64,000 bases of DNA from Pyrrhosoma nymphula (Eukaryota > Arthropoda > Insecta > Odonata > Coenagrionidae). Below, piece after piece: positions 1 through 13,453 of this stretch. The translations under genes and the position numbers were made by a program. Numbering within the stretch: the first letter of the stretch is position 1; each line of letters begins with the position of its first letter. Under the pieces are notes generated by a model, which saw nothing but the letters and a program-made list of their open reading frames with translations, was not told where the DNA came from and ran no database searches. The stretch is taken from NCBI GenBank assembly GCA_963573305.1, contig OY754329.1, positions 82,146,576 through 82,210,575 of the forward strand, in the 5' to 3' direction.

Positions 1-779
1 TATTCGCTGCACGTAAATATTCTTGCACATATAATTGTATGTGTAATCAATTAATTTCCTTTATGTGTATTGTTTACTACGTAAGTGTTCTCTCATATAC
101 ATGCGATGCCCCTTTGAGAGCTACTTTGAGAAAGACGTTGAAAAGTATACTTGTTGTAAATATGCATTGAATTTATCGATTAACCCCTGAAGCAATCTAC
201 GATGGGGCCCTTGGGACTCTGGGCCCTTCTTATACGGATTTGCATTCTACGTACTATCATGGGCTTGCAGGAAAACATGATATTTAATAGTTAAGAGGCG
301 TGTATATCCTTTGAAAATCAAATCTATGGTTGTCAAGGAAATATGTTATTGTTGATTTCAGGGAAAAATGTGAGATTTTTCAACTGAAAACATGAATTTC
401 AGACAAATACGGAGCGTAGAAGAAAATCGATTGAAAAAATTAAAAATTATATTTATTCAGCCATCCGATAAAAAAAATTCCAGCCCTATATCTTGAGTGA
501 ATGTACTTTTAAAAAGCAAAAAATTAAACCACTGCACCAAACACAATGCTTAGCATGGACCACCAAGGGGGATCTTCGGGGGCCTTTGGGGGCCCTTAGG
601 GCTTTTTAATATAGCATATGATACAACCAGATATTTATTCTATCTACATGCCAAATTACAGCTCAATCGGTCCAGTAGTGTTTGCGTGATGGAGCAACAG
701 ACAGAAAGAGACTATTACATTTTTATACATATTAGTAAAGATCACACCCTTAACCCTGAAAAAATAGGGTTTCGGTTAA

Positions 780-1010
780 TTTAACCCTACAGTGTTTGTT
801 GTCTACCAGTAATAAACATGTGTTCCAAATTTCATCAAAATCGGTCGTGTGGTTTAGGAGGAGATGTGGAACATACATACATACATACATACATACATAC
901 ATACATTGACTTTTATATATATAAAGATAAAGCTACAAAACTGACTGACTGACTCTCTGACTGACTGACTCACTCATTGATGCGAATTCCTGGGCATTTT
1001 TAATCGAGCG
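780..1010. repeat. Retroelement-type 3' tail with ACAT and CTGA microsatellites
   Basis: A motif near 825-860 (CAAATTTCATCAAAATCGGT followed by a GG-rich stretch) is of the kind seen at the 3' ends of insect non-LTR elements and SINEs. It runs directly into an (ACAT)n tract at about 871-905. A diverged form of the same motif, with AATCGGTCCAGTAG, lies at 645-705 and suggests two tails in tandem. A CTGA/CTGACT tract follows at about 940-975. The rest of 1-780 shows no coding potential that I can support. The element family is inferred from general resemblance only. Confidence 0.45.
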
Positions 1011-3129
1011 AGAAGGTTGAAAGTTTCAGAAAAGGGTTGGATTTAGGTGTCGAGTCAGAAAAAAATCGAAAGTTTCAATATTTTTACTTGGTTTCGAGTC
1101 CAGAGAGGATTTTGTTTTTTTATGGGTTTAAATGGGAAAAATGAATAATTTCCGTGTAGAGAAATTGTCTTTCATTCGTTAAAATATGAAATTATTAAGA
1201 TTAAAGTTTCATTCTTCCACCAAAATGAGACCAAATTATCAAAGTATTTAGATTTTGCAACCGATTTTCTCTATTCATCGATAAACAGAACAATTTAAAG
1301 TTTAAACGCAAAATTAATGCAAATTTCGATCTTATTTCCTTTTCGTTGCTAGGCAATTTTTCCATTGTTTCCGAGACTTTCAGTACCTTATAAACTGGCT
1401 ATAAAGGATGCATTGAAAGGAATTTAACACTCTCCGTGCGTATTTAAATCGCTTTTAACGATATTATGCCTTCGAACTATACAATTTACTACGTTTTATG
1501 ATGATATACATAACTTATGGCTGTTTATAACCCTGTATTCTTGCAATCCATCGTAGCTTTGACACTCTCCTCCACCCACTTATGCCTACGGCATCCGTTG
1601 TGATAGTATGAGAAAATACCATCCATTCATAATAATAATTCTTTGACTTTAATTAATTGAAACCCATGTTACCACACAGGATGAATATAAAGTCAATATT
1701 GCACTCGAAACCATGCAATACGTAAATATGGAAATAAGACCACTGGACCAAATGCAACACGCCGCACACACCATGCTTATTACAGGATAACATATTATAC
1801 AACTGACTCCAGAAGTCAAAGGCCGGCAATACAATTCAAAATAAATCTATGAAAATATTTCGTCACTACCATTTGAGTTTTGTGTAAACTAAAGACTACG
1901 AATATTCCAATAATGTTGAATGAACATTATCGTTAGACAATTCAAATATACCTGGTTTAAATATGTTATTTAAATGTTCATCCGGGGAACATTATTGAAT
2001 AAAACTTTGAGGACAGAAAACGAACGATCAATGAACAGTCTCAAATTAATAGCTCACACTTGAACACCCAATGAACGTTCTGAGGTTGCATGCTCTGGAT
2101 AAGTCAGTCGTGGAGTATTTATCAATTAGTTCATCAATGTCTCCTGCATGCTCACAAAAACAAAGCATATATATCATGAACCCATTCCTTTAATGCTAGA
2201 TTCTCAATATTATATTCTTATAGGTCACCAATGCACCTCAGTAATTTAATTTCCATGAGTAGTAAGACTAAACTGCTTTCGTTTTTAATGACTTACAATG
2301 TACTATCATACGCTTTAACGGCTCTAACGATTTCGATGAAAGTTTCAAATTTACTAATATAGGGTTCGAAAAAGTGATTTACCTAGGATTTGCCTTGACT
2401 CTGGGAAAACTCTTTTTTTACAAGATATATTGGGAAAAATAATTTGCATTTTTAACATGAAAAAAGGCTAAGCTACTCCATGTTTGTAATACAGAGGTTT
2501 CTTTGTTTGCTTTGTTTAATTGCTTACACTCCTGATACAAATTTTAAATTTACTTGTATATAAATGAAAGAAAAAAGGTTTTAATTCTTGCATTCAATTT
2601 CCTTATACCCATCGTATTTTCCTAGAATTTTAGTTTTTAGCTCGAAAATCTCCAATTTTTGTACTACTTCAACAATAGAATATTTTGTTTACTTGGAACC
2701 GCAGCATAGGCATGGAATGAGAATTCATGCCCGAGACATTTACGCCTCTTAAAAAAAATCTCTTTTAAAGATTTACTTTGAAATTTTAGCTGTAATACAT
2801 TTTTCCACCCAACCTCTTCATGTGCGGTTAATTGCTGCTACAGTGTTAATGGTATTGATCACCTAATTTTGAAGGTGTTCACGTGAGTCCTCCAGGGGCT
2901 GTAGAATATTGATCCGATCTACAGAACATCCTGAAAGCAGGAGCAAATGATACAAGGTGATGACCTAATGCCAAATACCTCAGAGAATTTTATTCCGGAG
3001 CAAATAGAACAAGTTGATTACTTACTACCTGGTGCTTCAAAAATTTTAATTCCTAAAAAGGAAGAACATTTTCTGATATCAGAAAGACTAAGCCGGGTAG
3101 CAAAAACTACATGTAAAAATAGGTTAATT
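1011..3129. other. Non-coding, nothing recognised
   Basis: AT-rich DNA with only short chance reading frames. The short frame ending at 3132 runs into the Helitron remnant but its own sequence is not recognised. No promoter, RNA gene or clear repeat was found by eye. Confidence 0.4.
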
Positions 3130-4665
3130 TAAATTATGACTGAACTAAATGATTCTTCCTCGCAAGAGAGGAACGATAAAAAAAGAATGAGGCAAGAATA
3201 TGAGTCTTCCGATGATCGTCTAGAGCATTTAGAAATGGTACGTGATCTTGCATGAATCTAGAGAAGTGGAGAATCAAAAGAACAAAGGGAACAACGTTTG
3301 TAAAAGATAAAGCAACGACAAAATAGCCAATTAACAGAAGAATATGAATCACAAAAAAATTAGCGGCTTCAAGACATGCGTGAACGATCGGCTCAGAGGC
3401 GTAGAGAAGAGTTTGATGATGATCATCATCAACGATAGGAAGAAGAACGCATTAGAAATTCAAGACGACTACAAGCATTACGGCTAAACCGAATAAGTTC
3501 CTACAAGGCAGCTACAACGGCTGATATTTCTTACCATAGTTTGCAACCTTTTAGTGTTGCTTTTATTCACTATGGAGAATTGCATTTTCCCGAAGAACAT
3601 GTGTCAAATCGAATTCATTGAGATTCGTTTGGGCACTACTGCTTGCATGGTAGATTAGATCTTCCACATCCAGAATTTCCGAACGAGTTATCGCGATCGT
3701 TTCTACGACTTTCATTTTCTCTTGACTTTTATGAAAGTATTCTAAATTTGAATTTATGTTTAACAATGGCTTCATTCACCGTAGACAACGATCGAACAGT
3801 CAACGGTCGAGGAGTTTATAGTTACATTGCTAGCGATCAAGTTTATCACAAACTTATGTAGCAGCTCACGCTACTCCAAATGATGATGGAAAATTTGAAC
3901 GGCCTCAAAATGGACGGATATACATATGGATAATCAGGATTCTCTAAGTGCACGCATAAACAATACCATTAATCATGGTATCAGCGAGAATCTTATTAGT
4001 CTCTTGGAAAATATTTTGAGATCTGAAAATACGTTTGCTCTTGGATTCATGATAATGCGGGAAGTAGAAGAAAAAGCTAACAGACGCGCTGCTTCAGAAG
4101 GTGTAGAGCCGCCTTTAGTTAAGCTGCTTTTTGTATTATCTGATACCGTTGATCACAGAAGGTTTCAACCCCTTCAGAATGAAGTTTATGCCATTGTTAC
4201 TCTCAACGCTGACCAAAGCTTTCGAGATAAAGAGTTAATTATTCGTAAACGTGGGAAATCTTAAGTTACCATGAAAAATATTGACAGTCGTGTTTGGCAT
4301 GTACTTACCACTGAAGTTCAATGCTTTGCATTTCGGTGGTTGCTATTAGCAGCAATATCTGGTTGATACTTATATAAGAGTGGAATATGCCACTATCGAA
4401 TGGATTAAAGCAAATTTAAAAAAATATTTAAAGAAAACTGTACAAGAGCGGTTCAATTTTGGAGTGAATTGGCTGAAAAAAAGAATGCTGTTTATGGTGA
4501 AAGGATTATATTCGCCTTATTCGTTTCCTGGATCTATACGATTTTACATTGAACATTTTGAAGAAGCTATCCGCCTTTGTCCGTCGACTTGGATCATCAG
4601 ACTTCTTTATCACAATGACGTGCAATCCCGAATTTGCGGAAGTAGCTCGTACAACTTTTGAAGAC
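3130..4665 (+). pseudogene. Helitron replicase/helicase N-terminal region, decayed
   Basis: Several consecutive frames match the order of the Helitron Rep-helicase N-terminal (Helitron-like) region. An Arg/Glu-rich repeat comes first (3360-3500). Next is a segment containing HYGELHFPEEH and YCLHGRLDLP (3560-3690), equivalent to the family's conserved 'H..C..LHFP..' block. Then come DQVYHKLM (3835) and a 112-codon open frame at 3926-4264 with LGFMIMREVEEKA and NEVYAIVTLNADQSF. Last is a frame at about 4380-4661 with QERFNFGVNWLKKRM, SFPGSIRFYIEHFEEAI and, in another frame, DFFITMTCNPEFAEVA. The Rep HUH active site and the helicase domain are missing. At least four frame changes and several stops make it a dead fragment. 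Helitrons replicate by a rolling-circle-like mechanism; this copy cannot encode a working protein. Confidence 0.75.
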
Positions 4666-5850
4666 GGATAAACCTTGCAAAAATTTGCCCAAAAGCGTCC
4701 TGACTCAATAACTTAGACACACGAGAAACGTTATATGGTAAGAAATATTGAATAATTTTTAGTTTAAAATCTGTCAATGAAATTTGGAAATGATGAAAGT
4801 GAAGTAAATATTGAATTAGTTGATGATTTCAGAATTTAGTTAGAAGAATATTTTTGTGTTAGTGGTGTTTTTGAGTTTGCTTTATACTACCATATTGCAT
4901 CATCACTACTATATTTAAAAAAAATAAATATCCGTTATGCTTTGTAAAATTTGTTTTCATAAAACCTTTAATCACACTATATGAATGCCCAATATAATAA
5001 ATATAGACAATAAGTAGCAGAATAGTAGCATAACACCAAATAAAAATAGAGCAATGCTCGGTAACCAGGTACATATTATAATCGCCAAGACGAGATCTTA
5101 CAAGTTAGAGCTAAAAGATGAGATATTGTTAGTAGATTATAAAACGTGTCACTCTCAGTGGTTATTCCTTTGTGTCATTGTTACCGGCCTAAATTTAACA
5201 TTTTTTCTCTTTTTTTAAGTAATAATATATGATAATTCAATGTACCAAAAAATAGGCAGTTAATGTTGATGTAAATATTTCCATGCGTACTACTATGTAG
5301 AAAATTCTTAATTTTACACAGTTTGCTATTTGAATGAAAATACATAGAAAATTACAACATTTATGGATGATTTAGTGATAAATAACATTAGTATCTATCA
5401 TGTAATAACTATGCCATACCTTTTTTTCAATGTAAATGGCTCAAAAACTCATAATAGTCCAATGTTTGGAGTGTCTTTCTTACCTTGAGAGCAATGAATT
5501 TCTACGTTTTCGTGGGATAAGTACTTATAGAGTACTAGAGACAATACAACCTGCTACAAAGTTGTTTAATTCTCGGTGTTTTATTTATAGATGACTGCTG
5601 CAGTGGTGACTCACCTTGTTATACTGGTGCAGTTTCAAGTGGCCGACGAAGAAAAGACATGCTGTTGTGACGAAAAGTTCAACTCAACGGTCTTACCTGA
5701 AATACTTGCAACCGTGAAGCCGTGAATGACTTTACTACCTGTATTAAAATAGGAATAAGCTTAGAGACTGAATTACCTGTGGATAAATGTTAACCATTAA
5801 CTTACAGTCTTATATATTATTGAAGTAAGAGATGAGCAGTTTTTTGTATA
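4666..5850. other. Non-coding, nothing recognised
   Basis: AT-rich interval between the Helitron remnant and the first repeat unit. Only short non-conserved frames are present. It has no counterpart at the start of unit 2 or before unit 3, so it appears to be single-copy flank. Confidence 0.4.
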
Positions 5851-7155
5851 CCTTCTGTACTAATTGCGTTTGTAAGCTAAAAGTAATACCTACGTATTTC
5901 AAAATGCATCTTAAAACTGTACCTTTAATTTATATAACCTTCATGATGATAATATACTATAGATATAGATATACAGTGAAAAATGCCTTTCATTTTCACC
6001 TTAATTCCCACTCACTCTCCATCTGATTACTATTTGATCCTTTAACTCTCGATGCTTTCAGATGAGCCCTTCATTTATTTAAGCTGCCACCTTCGAATTT
6101 ACTCTTAAAGTCTTATTGTCTTGGTTTTACTGGCTTATGATTCACCTTTATTTCCGCCAATACTCTTCATAGTTAGGCTCAGAAGCCCCGACGCTACAAG
6201 CTTTTCTTGAGACAGTGTCTTGATTTCATACACTGCTACTCTTATATGCGAACATTTATACCAAATTTCATTCAAAGTAATACTCATAGTACATTATCGA
6301 TTCTGCCTGTTCCTTCTCATATCCTACCACCATAATGCCCACCATGATTCATACTTCATTGGAACCTGATAACTGACCGAAGGTTTATAGGTTAGAAAGC
6401 ATGGACTGAATTGAAAGTGAAAGAAAATATGTTAGCAATCAATCATATACTACGATAGGGTAGTGTATGAATCATGCACCCAAAATAGCATATAATACAA
6501 TCCTTCTTTTCGAACAATTTCAATTCTGAAATTTAACTTAAGACGATGATCAAAGTCTGAGTTCAAAATAAGGGTGTCAAATTCTTGGCAAGATAAATAT
6601 AAAAATATTATTAGGGCACAACAAATAGAGGAAATAATATCGGTCTGCATTACGATGATAAGGACAGAGAAAGATCATACACATCGATAATAAAAAACCT
6701 CTTTTGAAAGCACACCTACAAACTTGCCATAAAATAATAAACTTATTGACGCCGGAACACTGAAGTACACACAGTAGTACATAATGTCAGATTTGGGTAG
6801 GGTAAATGTTAGCAATGCAATTTGACAGATTTCACGCTAATTCCCGCCGAACCTTCAACTTTTGTAATTATTAGGTCACCACGGGGTGGAACACCAAAAT
6901 TAGGAAAACAATTGTTTGGAAAATAAATCGATAAGGAATAGGAGAAGCTCTCAGAAGACATTAGCCTAAATTAGTACAAAGTAATACTTTAATGAATATT
7001 ACATCGAACTCTCAACCTCCGTTTAGGAGCAAGTGCAATTGGGAGTGCTAAAATATTATAGGCGTTCGTCTCCCGTGTGATCGGGTTCTGTTGAATATCT
7101 ATACTTAAGTTAGCAGAAGAACATTACTTCTTGGAAGACTGTGAAAAACGTAGAC
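5851..7155. other. Unit 1 leader, non-coding
   Basis: Conserved between the units: 6044-6775 with 42392-43130, and 5851-6690 with 63178-64000. It contains only short frames that are not preserved between copies, so it looks like non-coding spacer. Unit 2 lacks the part equivalent to about 6776-7710 and therefore lacks the N-terminal half of GrA. Confidence 0.6.
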
Positions 7156-8964
7156 ATGTCCAGGTACAATTATGAGGCCATGCCTCTATTGTTCCTGATT
7201 AGCCGTGTTTTCGGAAAGGTGCCATTCCATAAAACTTATTATAATGGACGAATGTAAGAGCCGATTTCGAGATATCCACTAATTTTCTACATCTCAACTT
7301 TGGCGGTAAATTCTGCCATCACCTTCAGCATCATGTCCAACATGGAGTCACGAAGACTGACACGATTCAACAACAACTTCCTAATTGGTTGTGAATTCAG
7401 CCACATCTGTACGCATGCTGACTGGCATGATGTGTATTTAAATATTCATGTGTCGGAGTGCAAATGCAGGCAAGGTCCTCCGAGGATTTTACGCATACGA
7501 CACAGATTTCCAAGACAAGAGGGACGCCAACATAAGGGAGCTGAGAAGAATAATAAGGATCACGTTTCTTTTGGTGTTTCTGATTTACTCCCTACTCTAG
7601 CTGAACCTGGTTTTCGTCTGCAACGAATTTCGCGGTGGCTCCAGCTTACTGGTGCAGTGCACCCTCACATATTGGTCTTTTCTTCTTATACTATTGAAGA
7701 CATAGTTCATGTCACTTGTGACTTCGTTGAGGCAAAGATTATCACTTCTGAACAAAGATTTAAGATGGCGCCTAGCATCCCGAAACCAGAAGAAGATCCA
7801 GAAGAACCAGAAGCAGAATCAAAGCCAAAAATGTTGGAACGTTTGCCAAGGGAAACGAAGAAGTGGATGAGAATGCAATTTCGGATCTTCCGCCAGTCCA
7901 GAATGACATCTAAAGTTTACGGGCCCTAATCGTTTACCTTGTCATAATCACCATTTACGTGGCACATTTTTCTATTCTGTATTTGCTAAACTATTCGGAT
8001 TTCCCAAATGCCACGGGTAACCTAGGGATTGGAAATTTAAATCCAGAATCGATTTTCGATTTTGGTTTTTAAAATCGCTTTTCTCAAAATTCGATTTTTT
8101 GCCTAAAATAATCGAAAAATCGAAATCGATATTTATGCATAGTAAAGTAATTGTCTGCTGAAATACGGATGTGCTATTGCAACAAAATGCGAAATATGGG
8201 TAAATGGAAGCACAAGGGATAAGAACCAAATACAGATAAATTTATTAATACAAAATAGTATTTTAAAGATATTAATAAGACATACAGGGAAATAACAATC
8301 TATAACAGATAATTATAAACACAGTTAATATAACAAGCAAATTACATACAGTTTAGTAGCAAAAAGAATTGTATATTGAATAGTGGGCATACCACAGAAT
8401 GAAAAACAGAATTTTAATTATTTCTTGTTTGCAAAGCCGTGGAACCAGTGTTCCTCAGGGATGGACCTTAAGAAAACTAACATATTTAAATGTTCTCCGA
8501 AAAATCAATTTTGCACTTGAGTTGCAATTAACCCGGCGTGAGAAAATAGTCGCTCACACGGCACGGAAGAGGCAACTATAGATAAAATCCTGCTGGCTGG
8601 TTTGTATTTGATGGGAAATTCTCCCTCAATCTCCTTCCAAGCTTGTAGTGGATTAGAGTTGGACTTGCAGTCGACCGGAGAGCGGTTTACAAACTGGCGC
8701 TGCTCGATTGGCAAGCTCGATTTCGATCTTTAGCTAGCAAGCTAAAAATCGAAAATCGATCGGCTAGAATCGATTTTGATCGGTTTTTCAAAACAGAAAA
8801 GTCAACTTCGATTAAATCGAAAATCGTACTGTGATAATCGATTTTCGATTTAAATCGAAATCGATTTTCCAATCCCTAGGGTAACCCGTCGGTGTCCGGC
8901 TTCTGGGTAGCACACAAGTTAGCAGGCATGTTCATCGACGTCAAAACCTGCCTCAACGCTTCCT
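7156..8964 (+). pseudogene. GrA: gustatory-receptor-like pseudogene, interrupted by a hAT element
   Basis: Starting at ATG 7156, the first frame gives a receptor-like N-terminus (MSRYNYEAMPLLFLISRVFG) resembling the conserved start of insect Gr proteins. It meets a TAA at 7255-7257 and continues in the same frame to about 7465 through a hydrophobic segment (LIFYISTLAVNSAI). The frame then shifts. GFYAYDTDFQDKRD, a hydrophobic run (ITFLLVFLIYSLL), YWSFLLILLKT and LRQRLSLLNKDLRW follow with TAGs at 7598 and about 7691; the last motif resembles the 'LR.R...LN..LR' segment of Gr intracellular loops. After another frame change come a membrane segment (LIVYLVIITIYVAHFSILYL, about 7926-7985) and, beyond the inserted hAT, VSGFWVAHKLAGMF. 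The exon ends at a donor position that is a good GTAAG in the unit 2 copy but GTACG here. Role if alive: a ligand-gated chemoreceptor of the sensory neuron membrane. It is dead. Confidence 0.75.
8023..8878 (-). mobile_element. hAT-family DNA transposon, internally deleted, with 8-bp target duplication
   Basis: The element starts TAGGGATTGG (8023) and ends CCAATCCCTA (8878). It is flanked by the direct repeat GGGTAACC (8015-8022 and 8879-8886), the 8-bp duplication typical of hAT. The subterminal regions are rich in AATCGATTTTCGATT-like inverted motifs. On the minus strand (about 8714-8505) a short frame contains SIVASSVPCERLFSHAG, the hallmark of the hAT C-terminal dimerisation domain; the rest of the transposase is absent. 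In unit 2 the same host sequence is uninterrupted at 43428-43435, which is the empty site. It cannot encode a transposase but has the termini needed to be mobilised in trans. Confidence 0.92.
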
Positions 8965-10829
8965 GTACGTTGTATATCGTAGTAGTAGTATTTTAGTTTA
9001 ACGTGCTTCAAAGGCTAAGGTCATTCCGCACGTAGGTACTGTCTGCCACGTGCCGAAAGGAAGTACAGCACTCGCGAAAATCGGAGGATTATTCCTCCAA
9101 ATTCGAGTCGTGCCTAACGTTTCTGAACTTCAGTGACTGATCGGGACCCAATCTTTCCAACTTAGAAGGCCGTTACCCTGGTAAATATCTTTGACTTCCA
9201 ATCATGATGAAGAATGCTAAATAACTCTCTATTATATGCTTCTGCATCCAAAATTTGAGCTTGACGTTTTGATGATCATCTTATAGACTAAAATTTTAAC
9301 GGAGCATGTATCTGACGATGGATGAATTAAGTTAAAACCGTTACAAAATAAATTAGCTGTTTTTTTTAGTATTCTCAGTTCTTTTGAAATCATTACGAAA
9401 CGCTTCCACCACATGATCGCTGTAGGTCCTTTGTGTCCATTGCAATTAATCACGACAGTAAAATGCAATGGAAAATATCACAAAGATATAATGCAAACAA
9501 TACGTCCACTATATATAATAAGCAAAATGATCATGGATTGCAAAATATTAAGTTAATCTCATTGCAATGTGAACAATCACAATATTGATATTGAACAAAT
9601 ATATATAAGGTAAGAGGAGAATAACATATCTCCTGGAATGTAAAGTCCTTTCCAAAAACACAGCCAGCTATGTAATTGGTAGTGACGAACCTAGGTGCAA
9701 GTAACTTAACGTCTTTCACAATATTCCATGCTAGAAAAACCTTAGAACAGGTGAGAAAATTAGTGATTAAATGTCTACATTTTACTCGTAAGCACATTTC
9801 CCTATTATTTGTTATGTGATCTACATTTGATAGAGCAGTGTGCATGAAAACGAGCAGTTGATGCTAAATATGTTGAATGATTCATTTTCAACCGCCTACC
9901 TACGTCGAACCGCCTGCCGTGAGGACCTTAAAGGCTAGCCAATGCTGAAAGGCTAATTATGTGGATTCCCAGTAGTTTCTCTCATGAAAGAGGGAGCAGT
10001 AAATAAAGATCGGTCTCACAAACAGGAATCATTATTCACGAGGCTACGTAGCTCACTATATTTTGTGTTGTACAACATACGTCCACGCATCACTAACGTC
10101 AGAAAGCTACTCACGAGAGTATTATCCGCGTGAGCCTATCTCGTTAGTATATCTAACTACCCATGAAGTTCTTACATTTAATTTGAAATCCAGTTACCAG
10201 CATATCAACTGCCGAGAGTCCAACTTCTGCCAGGAACGCAATTGATTGATCATGAGCAGTGGCAGAAACTGGGCTAATTTGACCAAATGTGAGAAAACGT
10301 AGTTTGATAGCTTCACAAAATATCACCTGATCAACAAATAAAATTACGATAACTGATCACGACGATTGATTATATGATGTATTATCAGCTAAATATAATG
10401 GAATTAAAAAAGAACTTTCACTAAAGGAACTCAGAGCCTTACGATAACATTAGTGAATGTTGGTTACTTCAAATTTATTTCAATTAATTTTAATGTGTGT
10501 ACTTTTTCAATATGTCCCTAGAAAATATTTACACAAAGGTGAGTTAACACGGTTCATGGCATGAAAAAGCCACAGTGACTGAGCTAATGCAAGTTGGAAT
10601 AATAGCGTCTAGATACTTTTCATATTCATGCGTAAAACTTTCTGAATCCCATAAATGTGAGTGCTTATCGTTTATCTTTTAAAGGTGATGAGCAGCACCA
10701 CCGAAGCAACGTAAAATTAATTTATTTTGACCAAAAATGATACTTTTTTGAAGGCATGGAGTTTTTCACCAAACTAAAAGTTTAAAATGTATAAGACTCA
10801 TACGTGGAGCAGATAATCGGAACTATAAT

Positions 10830-10979
10830 CTTAGGCAGTGAGTTTGTAGTACAAACTTGCTGCCTAGGATAATAGGTTTAGGATTAGGTAAGGTAGAGAA
10901 GAGAATAGTAAGAAAAATATAAAAAAATATAGGAACTACGTAAGAGGTTGCAGTGAGTTTGTAGTACAAACTCATTGGG
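10830..10979. repeat. Pair of near-perfect palindromes (TGAGTTTGTA-G-TACAAACTCA)
   Basis: Two inverted repeats about 110 bp apart share the core TGAGTTTGTA, a single central G, and TACAAACTCA. The first (10831-10868) extends into CCTAGG-type arms. The second (10951-10978) is shorter. Unit 2 carries the same pair at 45308-45346 and 45434-45460, where the second has perfect 13-base arms. Such paired palindromes can be termini of a small non-autonomous element, with the intervening ~80 bp as its body, or a foldback relic. No coding or known regulatory role can be assigned. Confidence 0.7.
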
Positions 10980-13453
10980 AGAAAAGCTACATACTTGTAG
11001 CCTTCCTGCTCTTTGTAGAAAGATTATGTGAATGTAATGTTTTATCCAATGGTCCTGCAATGGAATTATTACAACTTCCTTGAAATATAGAATTGAACTT
11101 CAGTTATCACTAATAAACTCGAAGGTTAATCAGTTGTTAGCGCCATACATCATTTAATGCAAATCCTAATGGTGAGCGTAAACAATATATCACATGAGCT
11201 CCTTTTTCATAGCGCGTGGTTTTGCACGGAGACCTGTAACCCAGAAAAAAATACGACAAGATGTAAGAATGCGCATAGATGATTCAGAAAAATCCGCACA
11301 AAGCTCTCAAATCAGTTGTAGAAAGCTAACCTCAAAGAAAAATAAATTCTTATAGACTAGGATGAAGCTAATATCTCTATTTTTGCTTTTCGTAGATTGA
11401 AAATATTTCGTCCCTTACACTATAGACGTGGCACAGTTCTTACTTTCTTACAAATCAATAGGTATTGATCTCTTACTTAGTGATTCCTTTCCGGTGCCTC
11501 TATCCGCTTTCTGCATTCACCTTGGTGAACGCTCAAAAGACGTCCAAAAATTAATGCAGTCATTTCATACTCACTTGTCATGTCTACTTCACGTCAACTC
11601 TCAATATATCCTAAATTTCCTCTTGTCCACCTGAACGTGCGGTGCCAGACTGTTATTGTAAGATAATTGGAATATTAGGTCAAATAGAATGAGAAGTAAT
11701 GGGTGCACGAAGGTATATTGATCTACATTTTAATAAACAGATTGATCCCAATATTCATTCACTTTTTTAACCGATGAATGCCCTTACTTAATTTCTCATT
11801 CAACTGCAAGGGATATCGCGGATAGTCTTAATTAATCTTTATTCCAATAAAAATGATATCAAGAAGATATTTACTAAGAACATTATCAAATTATTGGGGA
11901 AAAATTAATAAAAATCTCGTCTATTTTTGGTACCTAACGTATACAATTTCTTTTAAGTTTATCTCTAAGTAAGCAAGTATGATTTTCCAATATTCCTTTC
12001 TTCGCTTGTAGAAGTAAGTTTTATGCATACATGTATATTATGAATTAATATTGCTGCAATAACACAATCGTTAGCTTCATTTATTGAACGTTTAATCTCT
12101 GTACATCTAGTAATACATTTTAGGTTTTCTATAAATATTTGGAAAAATACAGATAACTGAAATACTATGAATAAAAAACATCAGTATCATCATGAGCACA
12201 GCAGTACATCATCTAAAGAGAAAACAGTAAATTAAGGGATTTTGTAGCACTTTTAATAGATTAATTAACAATTTTTTTTACTTATCTTTGTGCTTTAATT
12301 AACTTTTGATTGGCAGCACTTTTATTTTAGTTTTACCATATCGGTTTATCTTAAGATGCATGGAAACAATTGCTGCCGTGCATCGTAATGTTAGCCAGTA
12401 ATTGTGAAATACTCAAGTTATATCTTTATGAATACATGTTTTTATGTTTAAATTCAATATTTATTTGAATATCTTTGTCAGACATGATTCTTTTTGTCTT
12501 TTTACAATTTTCAATATAGAAAGGGTCATTTCAACGTTTCAAAATGTGGAATAGGTCTATGGTAAAGTTGAAGATGACTGAATCGAATCAGAAAAATGCC
12601 TATACACTTATGGTGATCTTATGTCCTCATATGCATTTCATCATAAATTTCAGAATTTTCCTAGAGCTGGACTATTGATTTATTTGTTTGCTACGACAGC
12701 TTTTTGTACTACTACCATTCCTTATTATTTTCCTACACTTTATTGCATACACAATTATTCTTCCTTATGAAACTTTATTGTATAACCCCTGTCGTTTTTA
12801 TTTCAGAGTAAATTACTGTTATGTTAAATCATGTTTTCACATAATTCTGCTAAGAAAGGAGCTTATAGGTTTATAGGTTTAAATGGTTAGAATTTAGTAG
12901 TATAAGTCAAATTTTGTCTGTTTATTGCCTCATCGTACAAATAGAGGAATGAAATTGTTTGGCGCAAAGATCCCTTCTCGGTTTTCTCGGCTGTTGTTGA
13001 TTATTTCAAAACTCCTCCCACTCTCTCTGGCCGTTGTTGATGTGATCGTGGATCATTTGTTGCATATTGGACTGGTGAATATGTTAAGTTTGATAAGCGA
13101 GTAAGAGTCCTTTGGCTATCACTGTGCGTGGGTAATTCAATTACACCATATCCAATGTCATGGAAACTTAAGTACATAGAATGTCTTTATTAGTTATGTC
13201 TTCCATAACTTTTCCTTTACTCAGTTGGACGCAAGTCTACTCAGAACTCCTAGTCGATTTTTCGGGTCATATGAATAACATAACTCTTACGGTAAAAGAA
13301 TTGAGGCTTTCTCGGTGGATCCTGTGTAGATAGGCTTCATGGGTTGGCGTCCAGGTGAGTTGTGTCATTTCCGACACGACATATTTCGGCAGCACTCCGC
13401 TACCGTCTTCACGGATGAAGATTCGGAGATGACACAACACAAGTCAGAACAGA

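Noticed and set aside
7300..7929. 209-codon open frame as an independent gene
   Set aside because: It starts at TTG and its second half is the wrong frame of a receptor: receptor motifs read in the neighbouring frame. It is explained as part of the GrA pseudogene.
9531..9845. 104-codon minus-strand frame, repeated at 44028-44219
   Set aside because: The frame is broken by indels in the other copy and has no recognisable domain.
11428..11634. Frame shared with 45913-46176, possible small conserved gene
   Set aside because: It starts at a non-ATG codon, and the two copies diverge by a frameshift after about 50 codons. The similarity is explained by the segmental duplication.
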